In this document: positions 5,605-6,371 of the stretch, in pieces
Layout of the letters: the number at the start of each line of letters is the position of its first letter
Numbering within the stretch: the stretch's first letter is position 1
Origin: UBA4742 sp002403895
GTDB lineage: Bacteria; Actinomycetota; Acidimicrobiia; Acidimicrobiales; Acidimicrobilacustridaceae
NCBI GenBank assembly: GCA_036823295.1
Contig: DAISGD010000095.1
Span: 1 to 6,371 of the forward strand
Length of the DNA: 6,371 nucleotides
Direction of reading: 5' to 3'
Program-made: the position numbers and the translations under genes
The notes under the pieces: model-generated
Told to the model about the DNA's origin: nothing
The model's database searches: none
Seen by the model: the letters and a program-made list of their open reading frames with translations, nothing else

Positions 5605-6204
5605 TCAGATCGATCCGTTCGATGTCGGGCCGGAGTCGCCGTCTTCGGCCGAGGCGGCGATGGCTTGGCGGACCACGTCCTCGACGTGGTCGTGGTTGAT
5701 GCTCAGGGCGGCGCCGATGTGGATGGCCCAGATCTCGGCCCGGAGGTTCGTCTCGAAGTCGAGTTGTGAGCGGAGATCGGCGCGCTTGGCCTGGCGGTTT
5801 TGGCTGACCATCACGAACGTGGACAGGAAGATGGCCTCCAGACTCACGATCATGGTCAGCAGCCCGAACGGGAAGGGGTCGAACTTGAACCCGACCCCGA
5901 CCAGCCCGACGTTGACCAGGATCCAGATGCCGAACCACACCGAATGCAGGTAGACGAACTTCAGCGAGCCGGCGAACGTGGTGACCTGGTCAGCCACCCT
6001 GTCCTGGGTTAGCAGGACCTTCTGCCACGCGTTCTTCTCGTTGCGGACGTGGAACTTGTCCTGGCTGAACAGCTGGCCGTCGGTCGAGCCATCCATGGCA
6101 TCGATTGCCTGGCAGGCCTTGCAGGTGAGCGGCGAATGGGCCGCTGCCGGGGGAGTTGCTACGGAATCCGTCACGGTGGCCAAGCGTACGACGTCGACCA
6201 GCAT
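5605..6204 (-). CDS. DUF1003 family membrane protein
   Basis: A protein of 199 residues with the full DUF1003 core: VADQVTTFAGSLKFVYLH (70-87), a first membrane helix about 84-104 (VWFGIWILVNVGLVG), the FDPFPFGLL turn (108-116), a second helix about 114-134 (TMIVSLEAIFLSTFVMV) and the basic SQNRQAKRAD (134-143) followed by a charged cytoplasmic helix. With two helices and a short loop, both ends are probably cytoplasmic. The function of the family is unknown. The N-terminus carries one CKAC (28-31), perhaps half of a metal site completed in a dimer. An in-frame TGA directly precedes the ATG at 6204, so the gene cannot start earlier, and no good ribosome binding site precedes this ATG. An alternative start is the GTG at 6174, with a TACGCT -10-like sequence 8 bases before it that would give a nearly leaderless mRNA and 189 residues. 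The VOC gene upstream on the same strand ends 33 bases away. Confidence 0.9.
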   Translation of the reverse strand: MLVDVVRLATVTDSVATPPAAAHSPLTCKACQAIDAMDGSTDGQLFSQDKFHVRNEKNAWQKVLLTQDRVADQVTTFAGSLKFVYLHSVWFGIWILVNVGLVGVGFKFDPFPFGLLTMIVSLEAIFLSTFVMVSQNRQAKRADLRSQLDFETNLRAEIWAIHIGAALSINHDHVEDVVRQAIAASAEDGDSGPTSNGSI

Positions 6205-6237
6205 TCAGCGGGGCGGGTTGGGGAACTGGGCGACGGA

Positions 6238-6371
6238 TTACAGCGAGAGCGGCTTGGTGGGGGTGAGGATCGCCTCGGGGTTGGCCTTCCAGTCCACCTC
6301 GGCCACGTCGATGTACAGCTCGATCTCGTTGCCGTCGGGATCGAGGATGTAGAGGCTGTGGGTCACGGTGT
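6238..6371 (-). CDS. VOC (glyoxalase/extradiol dioxygenase) family protein, C-terminal part
   Basis: The last 43 whole codons of a minus-strand gene that begins beyond the right edge and ends with TAA at 6238-6240. The segment reads THSLYILDPDGNEIELY and continues to a C-terminal APTKPL-like ending (LTPTKPLSL). HSLY..DPDGNEIELY is the last beta-alpha-beta-beta-beta unit signature of the vicinal oxygen chelate superfamily; the glutamate in IELY is at the place of the conserved third metal ligand. The superfamily includes extradiol ring-cleavage dioxygenases, glyoxalases and antibiotic-resistance proteins. This ending resembles catechol 2,3-dioxygenase-like proteins, but the substrate cannot be inferred from so short a piece. 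The gene precedes DUF1003 on the same strand, and with a 33-base gap they may be cotranscribed. Confidence 0.85.
   Translation of the reverse strand, partial: TVTHSLYILDPDGNEIELYIDVAEVDWKANPEAILTPTKPLSL

Noticed and set aside
1..6371. A defence island, mobile element or biosynthetic cluster
   Set aside because: There is no transposase, integrase, terminal repeat, phage, CRISPR or toxin gene, and the genes have unrelated housekeeping-like families; the nuclease-family fragment alone does not support such a claim.

Overview
The window is high-GC DNA, by eye about two thirds G+C, with tightly packed genes and few non-coding bases. Two genes point to an actinobacterium: a CarD-type RNA polymerase-binding regulator, and a fragment of the DUF222/HNH (13E12-repeat) endonuclease family. 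The DUF1501/DUF1800 pair together with a CarD of this form would suit the Acidimicrobiia or a related lineage, but that placement is inference.

Layout, left to right. A minus-strand DUF222/HNH-endonuclease piece runs off the left edge (1-187). Divergent from it is a complete plus-strand acyl-CoA synthetase (233-1789). It converges, with only 3 bases between stop codons, on a two-gene minus-strand operon: a DUF1800 protein (3042-4310) followed by a Tat-exported DUF1501 protein (1793-3040). A 76-base divergent intergenic region separates this operon from a plus-strand cysteine-rich DUF1326 protein (4387-5004), which is probably translated from a leaderless mRNA. DUF1326 converges on carD (5019-5534, minus). 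Upstream of carD on the same strand are a two-helix DUF1003 membrane protein (5605-6204) and the C-terminus of a VOC/glyoxalase-family enzyme (6238-6371), which runs off the right edge.

How the genes relate. The only strong functional unit is DUF1800-DUF1501: the stop and start codons are one base apart, so translation is probably coupled, and the two families are commonly encoded together. Only the DUF1501 partner has a visible twin-arginine signal. DUF1501 looks like a remote member of the alkaline-phosphatase-like fold; the activity of either protein is not known to me. The acyl-CoA synthetase, DUF1326, CarD, DUF1003 and VOC genes look like ordinary chromosomal genes, each with its own job. 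I see no tRNA, rRNA, CRISPR array, insertion sequence or phage gene, and no clearly new defence or mobile system. The points most worth checking are the DUF1800/DUF1501 export question, the direct repeats and leaderless start at DUF1326, the inverted repeat upstream of carD, the CarD variations, and the short DUF222/HNH piece.
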